This document shows positions 16,483 to 24,830 of a stretch of DNA of 27,646 bases, in pieces. Location: the NCBI GenBank assembly GCA_965602635.1, contig CBFCZU010000023.1, forward strand, positions 1 to 27,646, read 5' to 3'. Every line of letters begins with the position of its first letter. The stretch's first letter is position 1. The position numbers were made by a program, and so were the translations under genes. The notes beneath the pieces are model-generated. The model was not told the DNA's origin. It searched no databases and worked only from the letters and a program-made list of their open reading frames with translations. Source of the stretch: CBFCZU01 sp965602635. GTDB taxonomy: Bacteria; Planctomycetota; Phycisphaerae; SM23-33.

Positions 16483-18498
16483 TTACGGCTTGCGCAAGCC
16501 CCAGCAGTACACGCCGTTTTCCTGGCGGAAGAAGGCCCGGCCGTCGGCCATGGCGTAGAAGATCGGGTGGTGGTAGCTCGTGGTCGTACCGCCGATGGCG
16601 GGAACCCAGGCAGCCTTCTCGTTCAGCGAGCGAACGCTGCCGTCATCGGCGATCTTGTAGAAGCCGCACTCCATGTTGCCGTGCGTGCCATCGCGGCGGA
16701 CGAGAACGATGTCCTCGACGGCCTGCATGTACCCGCCGTTCATCGGGACGAGCCCTTTGGTCTTGGCGAGGACCTTCCCCGTGGCCAGTTCCACCACGCG
16801 CAGATCGGCAGTGAAGACGTACTTACCGCGCACGACGACCGGAACACACTCGGGATGCACGGGGCCAAGGCGGGCGGCCGTGCCGCGAAGGGCGTCCACA
16901 CGGGCCGCGTCCTCGTCCGGGCCGAGCTGCCACATCGGTTCGGGCTTGGCGGTCGTCAGGCGGTACGCCGCGACAGCGGGCAGGATCGGATCATCCTTCT
17001 TACCCGTTCCGTTGTTCTGGTTCACCAACAGGATGTCGCCGAAGACGCTCATGCCGCCCGGGCCGAGCCCGCGGCCGCTGCTCAGGACATTCACCGGCAG
17101 GTTCCAGAGCAGCCGGCCCGTGGCGGCGTCGATGCAGCCAATGCCCGTGCGCGCGTGGTTCGGCCCCATCACGCCCACGAGGTAGTCCTTCCCGCCATGC
17201 GACCAGGCCGAGAGCGTCGAGACCGCGCGCCCGCCGCCGGTCTTCCAGAGCAGCTTGCCGGTCGCCGCATCGTGACCTCCCCACTCGCGGCCGGCGGGTG
17301 CGACCACCACGTCCCCGACGGCCAACAAGGCGTTGCTGTAGTCGAGTTCGGACTGGACCTCCCAGAGCGGCTTGCCGGCCCCGGCGTCGAACGCATAGAG
17401 CCAGCCCGACATGCCCAGGGCGAACACCCGGCCGTTGGCGCAGGCGGGGCTCATGTCGAACGGCCCGGCCTTGTGGTGCTGGGAGTTGAAGTGGTTCTTG
17501 CCTTGGGTGGGGCGTTTCCTCACCATGGCCTTCCACAGCGTCTTGCCGGTCGCGGCGTCGAGGCACAGGACCACGTCGTCGACATTCTGGTACATCTTCT
17601 CGGCAGCGTACTTGGGCAACTCCATGCCGCGGAAGCCGGCCTCCCTGGCCTCCTTGAGCAGCTTGGCCAGGCCTTGGGCCTCGGTAAGCCCGTAGTTCGG
17701 GTTGCCCATCTCGGGCTGGCCCGGCTCGCGCGGGGCGGGCACGAAGTACTTGAGGAACACCTTGCCGTCGGCCACGAGGGGCGAGGCGCAGCCGGAGCCC
17801 GTGCGGCGCGTGCTGGCGCTGCCCCACGTGTGCATGAAGCGTGTGATGTTGCCCATGCCGCGGCCGATGTCGCTCTCCTCGCAGCGCCAGATCATCCGCA
17901 GGTCGGCGAGGTCATCGGTCGTCGCCACGCCGGTCCATTGCGCCGAGCAGCCGCCGCCGAGCGGGCCCTGCGCCGCGGGCCAGGCTCTGTCCTTGGCGAC
18001 GGCGTTGTGCCGGGTCAATTCAGCTTCGGTGACGTACTTGCCGGACACCGTCGCGCTGCGTTCGCCGATTTTCCCCGCGCCCGCGAACGCGCCGTTCGCG
18101 ACGGCTGCGTCGATGCTCACCACCGCGCCGAGGTCGACGCGGCGGAATCTGCCGGTCAGCTTGCCGTCCTTGAGAGCTAGTGAGCCGCCCGGCTCGATCA
18201 GGCCGACGCCATCGTCGACGCGCATGCGCCCGTTACGGAGGCCCCCCACATATGTCCACGTCAGCGTCTCCCTCTTGGCCCTGTCCTTGTTCCTGGGGTC
18301 GCCTGGCACGGTCAACTTCAGGATCGCCAGCGCATAGTCTCCGCCGGGCCTGCTGACATGGCAATCGGCGATGCCCTTGTGTGGGACCGGTGCCTGTGTT
18401 CCGGATGCCGCGCGAGCGTCTGCCCCAATGCCTAGGAGGCAGGCTGCCACCCCAGCGAAGCAGGTGCGGCCTATACTGGCTGTCAGGAAAGAGAGCAT
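16483..18498 (-). CDS. Secreted PQQ-type beta-propeller protein with N-terminal barrel module
   Basis: I start this 671-aa protein at the ATG at 18498: AAGGAG lies 5 nt upstream and a signal peptide (to about residue 31, CFAGVAACLLGIGADARAA) begins there. The frame is open further upstream to 18747 but without signal or ribosome site. A beta-rich module at about 53-157 (SLALKDGKLTGRF, VSIDAAVANGAFAGAGKIG, ATVSGKYV) precedes the propeller. The propeller blades carry PQQ-repeat motifs: LDAATGKTLWKA, FDAGAGKPLWEV, DAATGKLLWKT, IDAATGRLLWNL and VELATGKVLAKT. No CxxCH haem site is present. Many planctomycete proteins of this type are not proven dehydrogenases; a scaffold, binding or sensing role is equally possible. 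The protein probably acts in the periplasm or outside. It lies 406 nt downstream of a second propeller gene on the same strand. Confidence 0.8.
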   Translation of the reverse strand: MLSFLTASIGRTCFAGVAACLLGIGADARAASGTQAPVPHKGIADCHVSRPGGDYALAILKLTVPGDPRNKDRAKRETLTWTYVGGLRNGRMRVDDGVGLIEPGGSLALKDGKLTGRFRRVDLGAVVSIDAAVANGAFAGAGKIGERSATVSGKYVTEAELTRHNAVAKDRAWPAAQGPLGGGCSAQWTGVATTDDLADLRMIWRCEESDIGRGMGNITRFMHTWGSASTRRTGSGCASPLVADGKVFLKYFVPAPREPGQPEMGNPNYGLTEAQGLAKLLKEAREAGFRGMELPKYAAEKMYQNVDDVVLCLDAATGKTLWKAMVRKRPTQGKNHFNSQHHKAGPFDMSPACANGRVFALGMSGWLYAFDAGAGKPLWEVQSELDYSNALLAVGDVVVAPAGREWGGHDAATGKLLWKTGGGRAVSTLSAWSHGGKDYLVGVMGPNHARTGIGCIDAATGRLLWNLPVNVLSSGRGLGPGGMSVFGDILLVNQNNGTGKKDDPILPAVAAYRLTTAKPEPMWQLGPDEDAARVDALRGTAARLGPVHPECVPVVVRGKYVFTADLRVVELATGKVLAKTKGLVPMNGGYMQAVEDIVLVRRDGTHGNMECGFYKIADDGSVRSLNEKAAWVPAIGGTTTSYHHPIFYAMADGRAFFRQENGVYCWGLRKP

Positions 18499-18904
18499 CT
18501 GCGCTCCTTGAGTACGAGGGCCTGTCCTGGTCGCGTGAACGTACACCCAATGCGTCGCTACCTGTTGAACAACCTCGAGGACTCCATGGCGTCGTCTTCG
18601 ATTGGGTACGCCAGCCACAGCAGACCAGACCACTCCGCCGTCTTCCAAGTGTCCTGTTGCGATGGGAGCGCCGACGTGCCCTGAGAAGCCGGGCATCTCA
18701 GTGCGAATCGCTCTTCTCGCACGGCAGCCACAAGCCCGAGCACCCATCGACCCCCACCGCGATGGCAGCGCTCGGGTCCTGCGTCGCGCCGGTCATCACA
18801 TCCACGACCTTGGTATAGGCGCGGCCGTAGACGCGGAGCACCGTGGAACGGGCCGGGCCGTCGATGGACGAGATTGAGCACGTCGCGGAACTCAACGTCG
18901 TCGC
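18499..18904. other. 406-nt intergenic region with possible decayed coding sequence
   Basis: The region separates the two propeller genes. On the minus strand there are short open stretches in different frames that look protein-like (AYTKVVDVMTGATQDPS ending in a stop near 18698; TWKTAEWSGLLWLAYPIED ending near 18558), but none has a ribosome site plus a complete gene, and I recognise neither. It may be the remnant of a gene broken by frameshifts, or plain spacer. I see no promoter of good quality and no RNA gene. Confidence 0.4.
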
Positions 18905-20221
18905 CTACTTGGTCTGCCTGTAGCTGTCGGGCCGCAGGTCGTATACGCTCAGCACGCTCCCGTGGCGGATGAACAGGCGGCCCTCGGCGATTGTGGGGCT
19001 CACCCACAGTTCCTTCGTGCCGACAACGGGTGTGAACGTGCTGACGAATTCGAAGCCGTCCGGCGCCGGTTTGGCGATGGAGACCTTCGGCGTCTTGCAG
19101 TGGCGCTCGCCGCCCTCCATATAGTACACCAACCCATTGGCGGCCACGATCGAGCCGTCGGCCATGCACGGCCGGGACTTCAGCCGCTTGCCCGTTTGGG
19201 CGTCGAAGCATACCCACGCGAGGGCTTTTCGCGTTCGGCGGCGGCCGCGGTTGTCTGTGTATTCCTGCTCCGTCTTGCCGATCATGAAGACCTTGCCGTC
19301 CAGGATCACTGCCTGGCTGATGCCGTTGACCTCCTTGGGCTTGGTGTCCCACAGCTCCCTGTAACTTCGTGCGTCCCGGGCGAGCCTAAACATCGTTACC
19401 CGTCCGTAGCCGTTCTTGCCGACCAGCAGGTAGCCGTCGCTGTAGGTCGGCGTGATGACCGTGCCCTGTCGGGTAGGAATGCTCCATAGCGTCTTGCCGG
19501 TCTTCGGTTCGAGGGCGAGGATCGCCCGCCATGCGTTGGCGACGATGATGCGGTTCTCGCCCTCGCCGGCCACGCTGATCGAGCAGTCGCCGGCGGAGAG
19601 GTCTCCCGGGCCCGGGTCGGCCGTCCAGGCCGTCTCGCCCGTGCGCTTGTTCAGCGCGACGACGGGAGGCGTCTTCTCATCCTTGGCCCGGAGCGTGAAG
19701 GCCACCACGTCGCCAATGACCATGGGGGATTCGTTGTATCCCCATCCCTGGGGTTCGCCGCCGAATCGCTTGTGGCCGTCGACGTGCCAGAGCTTCTTGC
19801 CGGAGGCCGCGTCGAGGCAGTAGACGGATCGCTCGTCTTTCTTCCCGCTGGAGAAGATCACCAGCCCGTCGGTCACTGTCGCCGTGGAGCGGGTGCCGTC
19901 GAACCGCATCTGAAACTCCGGCCCATAGGGGCGCTTCCACTTGAGCTTCCCGTCGATCGTGAAGGCGAACAGATGCCCCATCGGCGCGCCGCCAAGGCAG
20001 TAGACCGTCTCATCCACGACCGTAGCCGAGGCCCACCCCGGCCCGAGCTTGTCGTACTTCCACAGCAGCTTCGGTCCTCCCTCGGGCCACTTGGCCAGCA
20101 AGCCGGTGGCGGGATAGATCCCGTTGCGGTTCGGGCCGCGGTAGCCGCCAGAGTTGCCGCCCCGCGCTTCGGCGCACAGGCATCCGAACGCCAACAGCAC
20201 TGCGATGTGCGACACCCGCAT
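18905..20221 (-). CDS. Secreted PQQ-type beta-propeller repeat protein
   Basis: The 438-aa protein starts at the ATG at 20221, with AAGGAG 6 nt upstream; the frame is open to 20302 but the signal peptide (MRVSHIAVLLAFGCLCAEARG) begins here. The mature protein opens with GGYRGPNRNGIYPATG and GGPKLLWKYDKLGPGW, the stereotyped first blade of planctomycete 'outer membrane protein assembly factor BamB-like' PQQ proteins. Blade motifs follow: LDAASGKKLWHV, LNKRTGETAWTA, LEPKTGKTLWSI and FDAQTGKRLKSR. The length fits one seven- or eight-bladed propeller without extra domains. There is no cytochrome c motif. It probably functions outside the cytoplasm, but whether as a PQQ enzyme, a glycan-binding propeller or an assembly factor is not decided by sequence. 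It is divergent from the GH123-like gene at 20411. Confidence 0.82.
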   Translation of the reverse strand: MRVSHIAVLLAFGCLCAEARGGNSGGYRGPNRNGIYPATGLLAKWPEGGPKLLWKYDKLGPGWASATVVDETVYCLGGAPMGHLFAFTIDGKLKWKRPYGPEFQMRFDGTRSTATVTDGLVIFSSGKKDERSVYCLDAASGKKLWHVDGHKRFGGEPQGWGYNESPMVIGDVVAFTLRAKDEKTPPVVALNKRTGETAWTADPGPGDLSAGDCSISVAGEGENRIIVANAWRAILALEPKTGKTLWSIPTRQGTVITPTYSDGYLLVGKNGYGRVTMFRLARDARSYRELWDTKPKEVNGISQAVILDGKVFMIGKTEQEYTDNRGRRRTRKALAWVCFDAQTGKRLKSRPCMADGSIVAANGLVYYMEGGERHCKTPKVSIAKPAPDGFEFVSTFTPVVGTKELWVSPTIAEGRLFIRHGSVLSVYDLRPDSYRQTK

Positions 20222-20343
20222 CTTCTTCTCCTTCCCGACCGGCCGATGGTTCTGTCCGTTGGATAGAAGCCATGGCGCGATCGGTTGCTTCCGGCCCTTC
20301 ATCGAAGCGTAGGGTTAAACACCATAGACTTCGACAGCGGACC

Positions 20344-20361
20344 GGATCAGGCTGGTGATCC
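20344..20361. promoter_or_regulatory. Inverted repeat in a divergent intergenic region
   Basis: GGATCA-GGCTGG-TGATCC has perfect 6-nt arms with a 6-nt spacer. It lies in the 189-nt interval 20222-20410 between the divergent propeller and GH123-like genes, about 50 nt before the right-hand start and 120 nt before the left-hand start. The symmetry and position suit a regulator site; no clear -35/-10 pair was found with it. Confidence 0.35.
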
Positions 20362-20410
20362 AGGAATCCGGCCTATGGTTTGTGTGTGTGACAGCGAACG
20401 GAAACAGCCC

Positions 20411-22948
20411 ATGAGAGATATTTCGGTCACGTTCTTGGCGACAGCATCCCTAGCCGGGCTCATGTCTGGCCCGACGGCCGTGACGGCTTGGGGCGGCGAG
20501 GCCCGACTGATCGCGGAGGATACGCCCTGGCGCGTCCACTTGGTGTGCCGACGGCAGGACCGGCGTCGTAGGAGTCCTCCTACCTATACCGCGCCCCCGC
20601 CGGCAGACTGGGCGCAGCTGGGCTTCGATGGCAGCGGGTGGGGCCGGTATAGCGTTGATCTGTTCGAGGCCGTCGGGGGCTACGGGTTCGGCCAATTGCC
20701 CGATAGGGCTATGCTGTCCCTGCGCACGCAGTTCGGCGTCTCGGACCCGGCAAAGGCGAGGGATCTGAAGCTGGCCCTGTCCTACCGCGGCGGGGTCGCC
20801 GTGTACGTCAACGGCCGGGAGATCGCGAGGCAGCACCTGCCTGCAGGCAAGCTCGCGGCCGACGTCCTGGCGGAGGCATATCCCGAGGAAGCGTTCCTCG
20901 ACCCGGAAGGGAACCCTCTGCGGAACAACGAGCGGGCCCTGAAGGCCTGGCGCGACCGGTACGAGCGGCGCATCCGACGCCTGACCGTAGCCGTGCCGGC
21001 CGATGCCCTCCGGCGCGGCGCAAACGTGCTGGCGATCCGTCTGCACCATGCACCGGTCGAGAACGTGCGCCTGGGCCGCCATACTGAATGGAGCACGGCG
21101 GGCCTGTGCGACATCTCGCTGGTCAACACCAGCGGAGAGGGCGTCTCCGCCTGGAGCGACGCGATCGGGAAGGTCACGATCTGGAACGCTACGCCGATGG
21201 ACACGGTCGCCGTCACGCCGGGCAAGTTCCGGGCCGGCTTCCTCTGGTGGGGCGTGACAATCACGCCGGCCGGGCTGGCGCGCGGCAATCCGTTCGCGCC
21301 GCTTCAGCCGATCCGCACCGTCGCGCCGCGCGGGGGGACGTGCTCCGGACAGGTCGTCGTGACCTCGACGCGCCCGATCCAGGGGCTTCGCGCCGAGGTC
21401 GGAACGCTCCGGCACGTGCGCGGCCGCGAAATCCTCCCGGCCGAGGCCGTCCGAGTGCGGTTCGCGACCCAGGGCGAGGGCGAGTCGTACTGCAATGGTC
21501 TCATGCCCGCGCCGGCCGAAGGCGCCTCCGTCCAACCGGTGTGGGTTCTGGTGGACGTACCCCGGGAACAGGCGCCGGGCTGGTATGTCGGCACGCTTTG
21601 CCTGGCGCTTGCCGGCCGCGTGACGTGCGTGCCCGTGCAGGTGCTGGTGTCCGGATGGACCGTTCCCGACCCGAAGGACAATGCCACGCTCGTCAGCATG
21701 TACCAGTCGCCGGACACATTGGCGGAGCACTACCGGGTCGACTGGTGGTCCGACCGCCACTTCGAGCTGATAGAGAAGTCGATGAGGTCGATGGCCTCGA
21801 TCGGCAACGACGTGCTTCTCGTGCCGGTCATCCTCGACAACTACCTCCACCACAAGCATGGCCTCGTCCGCTGGGTGCGTCGGGGCAAGGGCTTCGAGCC
21901 GGAGTTCTCGGCGCTGGAGCGATACCTTGACGTGCATACGAAGGTCTTCGGCAAGCCCAAGATCGTCACGCTCAGCATCTGGAAGCACGACTTCGGCTGC
22001 CGGACATGGTTCCGGGGCATGAAACGCGACGAGGTCGCCCCGTGCTTCGTGACGGAGCTCGACCCGGCGACCGGGAAGATGACGCCTCTCAAGGCGCCGC
22101 ATTTCGGCAAGCCAGGCAGCGAGGCGTTTTGGAAGCCGATGCTCCAGGGCGTCCGCCGCATCGTGAAGGCCCGCGGCGGCGACGAGCGATTCGTGCTGCT
22201 CGGCGAGGCGTTCGACAGCCGGCCGCTGGAGTATGTTCCGAAGTTCTTCCAGAAGATCGCCCCCGGTATGCGATGGCAGATCTACGCCCACTGGGTCCGC
22301 GAGCCGGCGACCGTGGACGGGAAGCTCACCGCCCTGGGCGGCCTTGAGACGGGCTTCCGCATCAACCCCAACAACGGCGGGCTGCCCGAGTTCGACCGCG
22401 ACTGGCCGGATGTGCCCCAACGGGACTTCTACCTCGCCCAGGTCCAGCGGGTCGGGATTCACTACGACTCCTCGCCGCTGTCGTACCGTACAGTCATGCG
22501 GACGAGCGGCACGATCGCGCGGATCGGCCTGGACTTCTGGCCGCTCTTCGAGATCGATGGGCGCCGTCGAAGCTACTACGGCTCGCCGCCCAATGAAGGC
22601 TGGCTGTGGCGAGGCCACTGCCCAGCCCTGACCTCCCCCGGCCCCGAAGGCGCCGTGCGGACAACGCGGGGCCAGATGCTTCTGGAGGGGCTTCAGGAAG
22701 CGGAGGTACGCATCGCGCTAGTCCGCGCGAAGCAGAAGGCCTCGTCCAGGATGGTTGAGCGGATCGACGCGTGCCTGGCCCGGCGCGCCGAGGCCGACCT
22801 GGTCGGCAAGACGCTCTCACAGGCGATGATCAGCATGGACCTGTTCGGCATCGCGGCGCGCGAATACGCCCTGGCGGCGGAACTGGCCAGGGAGACGCGC
22901 GAAGGTGAATGGTCCGCCCCGCCTTCGGTCGAAGGAGCGTCGCGATGA
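20411..22948 (+). CDS. Secreted GH123/DUF4091-like glycoside hydrolase-type protein
   Basis: I place the start of this 846-aa protein at the ATG at 20411, which begins a signal peptide (MRDISVTFLATASLAGLMSG...VTA); the ribosome site is weak, and the ATG at 20375 is an alternative. An N-terminal sandwich carries VYVNGREIA (131-139) and GANVLAIRLHHAP, the usual pattern of galactose-binding-like domains fused to hydrolases. GWYVGTL (390-396) and VPVQVLVSGWTVPDP correspond to the linker strand ahead of GH123/DUF4091 catalytic domains ('PGxYxGT...VPVxLxVWxFxLP'). A TIM-barrel-like region follows. LLEGLQEAEVRIALVRA (757-773) matches the 'R-x-G-[IL]-x-[DE]-x-E' helix that closes such proteins. GH123 enzymes cleave beta-N-acetylgalactosaminides, but I could not identify the adjacent Asp-Glu catalytic pair, so family membership is probable and activity unknown. 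The stop overlaps the next start (ATGA). Confidence 0.6.
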   Translation: MRDISVTFLATASLAGLMSGPTAVTAWGGEARLIAEDTPWRVHLVCRRQDRRRRSPPTYTAPPPADWAQLGFDGSGWGRYSVDLFEAVGGYGFGQLPDRAMLSLRTQFGVSDPAKARDLKLALSYRGGVAVYVNGREIARQHLPAGKLAADVLAEAYPEEAFLDPEGNPLRNNERALKAWRDRYERRIRRLTVAVPADALRRGANVLAIRLHHAPVENVRLGRHTEWSTAGLCDISLVNTSGEGVSAWSDAIGKVTIWNATPMDTVAVTPGKFRAGFLWWGVTITPAGLARGNPFAPLQPIRTVAPRGGTCSGQVVVTSTRPIQGLRAEVGTLRHVRGREILPAEAVRVRFATQGEGESYCNGLMPAPAEGASVQPVWVLVDVPREQAPGWYVGTLCLALAGRVTCVPVQVLVSGWTVPDPKDNATLVSMYQSPDTLAEHYRVDWWSDRHFELIEKSMRSMASIGNDVLLVPVILDNYLHHKHGLVRWVRRGKGFEPEFSALERYLDVHTKVFGKPKIVTLSIWKHDFGCRTWFRGMKRDEVAPCFVTELDPATGKMTPLKAPHFGKPGSEAFWKPMLQGVRRIVKARGGDERFVLLGEAFDSRPLEYVPKFFQKIAPGMRWQIYAHWVREPATVDGKLTALGGLETGFRINPNNGGLPEFDRDWPDVPQRDFYLAQVQRVGIHYDSSPLSYRTVMRTSGTIARIGLDFWPLFEIDGRRRSYYGSPPNEGWLWRGHCPALTSPGPEGAVRTTRGQMLLEGLQEAEVRIALVRAKQKASSRMVERIDACLARRAEADLVGKTLSQAMISMDLFGIAAREYALAAELARETREGEWSAPPSVEGASR

Positions 22949-24798
22949 TCCGGTCCCGCGACGGCCGTGTCTTCTCGCCGCGGTCAGCCGCCATCCATCA
23001 CGGCGCGGCGCACGGCAACGGTGCGCCCAAGTGCATGCTGACGGCGGCGCTGCTGGCAGCGGCGCTTCTGGCCTCGCCGGCCCCCGCGTTGATCAACCCC
23101 GACTACACCGTGGTCGACCTGGTGGACGACAGCAGCGTGGTGCTCATCTTGCGAGCTATGGCGCCCAGGGACGGCCGGATGACCGCCGAAGTCGTCGAGG
23201 CCCTGGTCGGCAAGGCGCCCGGACAGAAGATGCTGACGTTCAACTTCCGGGACCCCGAAGGCTCAGCCGCCGTCAAGCTGCGCAGCGCATTCAGCGGCGC
23301 CAACGCCGCCACGGCGGTATTGTGCATGCGGCAAAAGACGGAGGAGGACAAGCCGGTCGGAGCGCTGGAGATCGGCATGACCTGGTTTGGGCTGACCAAG
23401 GGCGGCGAGAAGAGCGCATGGACACTTGGGGCCGACCCGAGGGACCTGGAGACGGTCTGGGGGGGCAGCGCCCGGCGCCTGATCCCCGCAATCCGGTACG
23501 TGCTCAGCGATCCCGCGGCCGAGTTCCCCGTCGCCTCGACGATGGCTTGGGGCAAGGACCTGCCTCTCGGGAAGCTGCCCGGCAAAGCCCATGGGTGCCT
23601 CGTGACGACCGATGGCGTCGTGTTGCTCTGTGACGGCGGGGACCGTGTCTACCGGCCCGGCGAGAAAGGCAAGCCGCCGCAGGATGTGACGGACAGGCTG
23701 GCCCTGGCCTGCAAGTCGCGGGCGATGGCGGCGGGCGACTTCAACGGGGACGGCCGGCTCGACCTGGCGTCCTGGGATGGCGCCCGGCTCCGGCTCGTGT
23801 TGCGGAGGAAGGACGGTACGTTTGCGGCGCCCACCGCAGGGCACGCGCTGCCCCGGTGCCGGTCTCTCACCGCGATGGGCAGCGCTCTGGTGGCCGGCGC
23901 CGACGACGGCGTGACCTTGCTGACGCCCAACGCTCAGGGCGGGTTCACCGTCCGCCGATTGCCCGGCGAGGCCGGGGCGTGCACCGTCGCGGATTTCAAC
24001 GGCGATGGTAGGGCCGACCTCGTGCAGGCCTCAGCGCAGGGGCTGACCTTCCACGCCGGCCGACCCGAAGCGGGGGCATTCGCGCCGCCGGTCCGATCGA
24101 AGGTCGCCGTGATGAAGGAGCCGATCGCGCTCGTTTGCGGCGACTACGACACGGACGGCCAACTCGACGTCCTGGTCGCCGGCGACGGCGGGATTGTCCT
24201 CCTCAGCTGCGACGATGGCCGCTGGACGGACATGATGCCCCAAACGGGTGAACTCGCCGCCGCCATGGGGGCCGGCCGCGGGCAGGGCCGCTTCGTCGCG
24301 GCGTCTTCCAGCGACGTCAACGGCGACGGCAGGCAGGCCGTAGCGTTGTTCCAGGCGGGGGCCGCCCCCGGCCTGTTCTTCAATCGCGGCTTCGCCTGTT
24401 TCGGAATCGCGAGGAGCCTGATGTTCTCCCGGGCGAAAGGAACTGCCGTCCAAGCACTCGGTGGGGGACAGACGACCGGGGTCCTGCACGACCTCAACGG
24501 CGACCTGACGCCCGACCTGCTGGCGGTCGATCCGCAGCAGAACGTCTGGGTGATCTACGGCCAGCCCAGGCGGACGCGGCGATTCTGCCTGACCGTCGAA
24601 ACGGGGACCAAGGGTCCTTTGACCGTAACGGCTTCCCTCGGCAAACGCCCTTTGGGGATCCGGGTCGTCCGCCCCGGGCGGCCCACCACAATTAGCCTGC
24701 CCAGGGCCGGCAAGGTGACACTAAGCTGGAAGAACGCGGACGGAACGGCCGAGACACGCAACGTTGTCGTGACAGGCCCGGTTCGCGCATCGCTGTAG
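22945..24798 (+). CDS. Secreted FG-GAP/VCBS-repeat beta-propeller protein
   Basis: The ATG at 22945 overlaps the previous stop as ATGA and has GAAGGAG 7 nt upstream, so I prefer it to the in-frame start at 22909. The 617-aa product has a long N-region and a hydrophobic signal core at about 31-49 (MLTAALLAAALLASPAPA). Residues 50-220 form an unassigned domain. A propeller with five FG-GAP/VCBS-type motifs follows: DFNGDGRLD (265-273), DFNGDGRAD (350-358), DYDTDGQLD (400-408), DVNGDGRQA (457-465) and DLNGDLTPD (516-524). These D-x-[ND]-x-D-G-x-x-D loops bind calcium in integrin-alpha-like propellers; the last two are degenerate. The C-terminal ~75 residues look like one beta-sandwich. The protein is translationally coupled to the GH123-like gene, which suggests a shared extracellular job such as substrate or surface binding (inference). 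Confidence 0.8.
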   Translation: MIRSRDGRVFSPRSAAIHHGAAHGNGAPKCMLTAALLAAALLASPAPALINPDYTVVDLVDDSSVVLILRAMAPRDGRMTAEVVEALVGKAPGQKMLTFNFRDPEGSAAVKLRSAFSGANAATAVLCMRQKTEEDKPVGALEIGMTWFGLTKGGEKSAWTLGADPRDLETVWGGSARRLIPAIRYVLSDPAAEFPVASTMAWGKDLPLGKLPGKAHGCLVTTDGVVLLCDGGDRVYRPGEKGKPPQDVTDRLALACKSRAMAAGDFNGDGRLDLASWDGARLRLVLRRKDGTFAAPTAGHALPRCRSLTAMGSALVAGADDGVTLLTPNAQGGFTVRRLPGEAGACTVADFNGDGRADLVQASAQGLTFHAGRPEAGAFAPPVRSKVAVMKEPIALVCGDYDTDGQLDVLVAGDGGIVLLSCDDGRWTDMMPQTGELAAAMGAGRGQGRFVAASSSDVNGDGRQAVALFQAGAAPGLFFNRGFACFGIARSLMFSRAKGTAVQALGGGQTTGVLHDLNGDLTPDLLAVDPQQNVWVIYGQPRRTRRFCLTVETGTKGPLTVTASLGKRPLGIRVVRPGRPTTISLPRAGKVTLSWKNADGTAETRNVVVTGPVRASL

Positions 24799-24830
24799 GA
24801 GTTCGCGTAGACGTGTCGACCCATCCGGCG

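Noticed and set aside
16567..18180. 537-codon plus-strand frame opposite the 671-aa propeller gene
   Set aside because: No family motifs or start signals; the minus-strand frame carries PQQ repeats.
16483..20221. Propeller genes as confirmed PQQ-dependent dehydrogenases
   Set aside because: The repeats show the fold only; there is no CxxCH haem motif and I could not identify a PQQ-binding active site, so no enzyme activity is claimed.
20450..22618. 722-codon open frame opposite the GH123-like gene
   Set aside because: Same kind of antisense artefact; it contains only low-complexity Arg/Ala/Val/His sequence, while the plus strand has recognisable domains.
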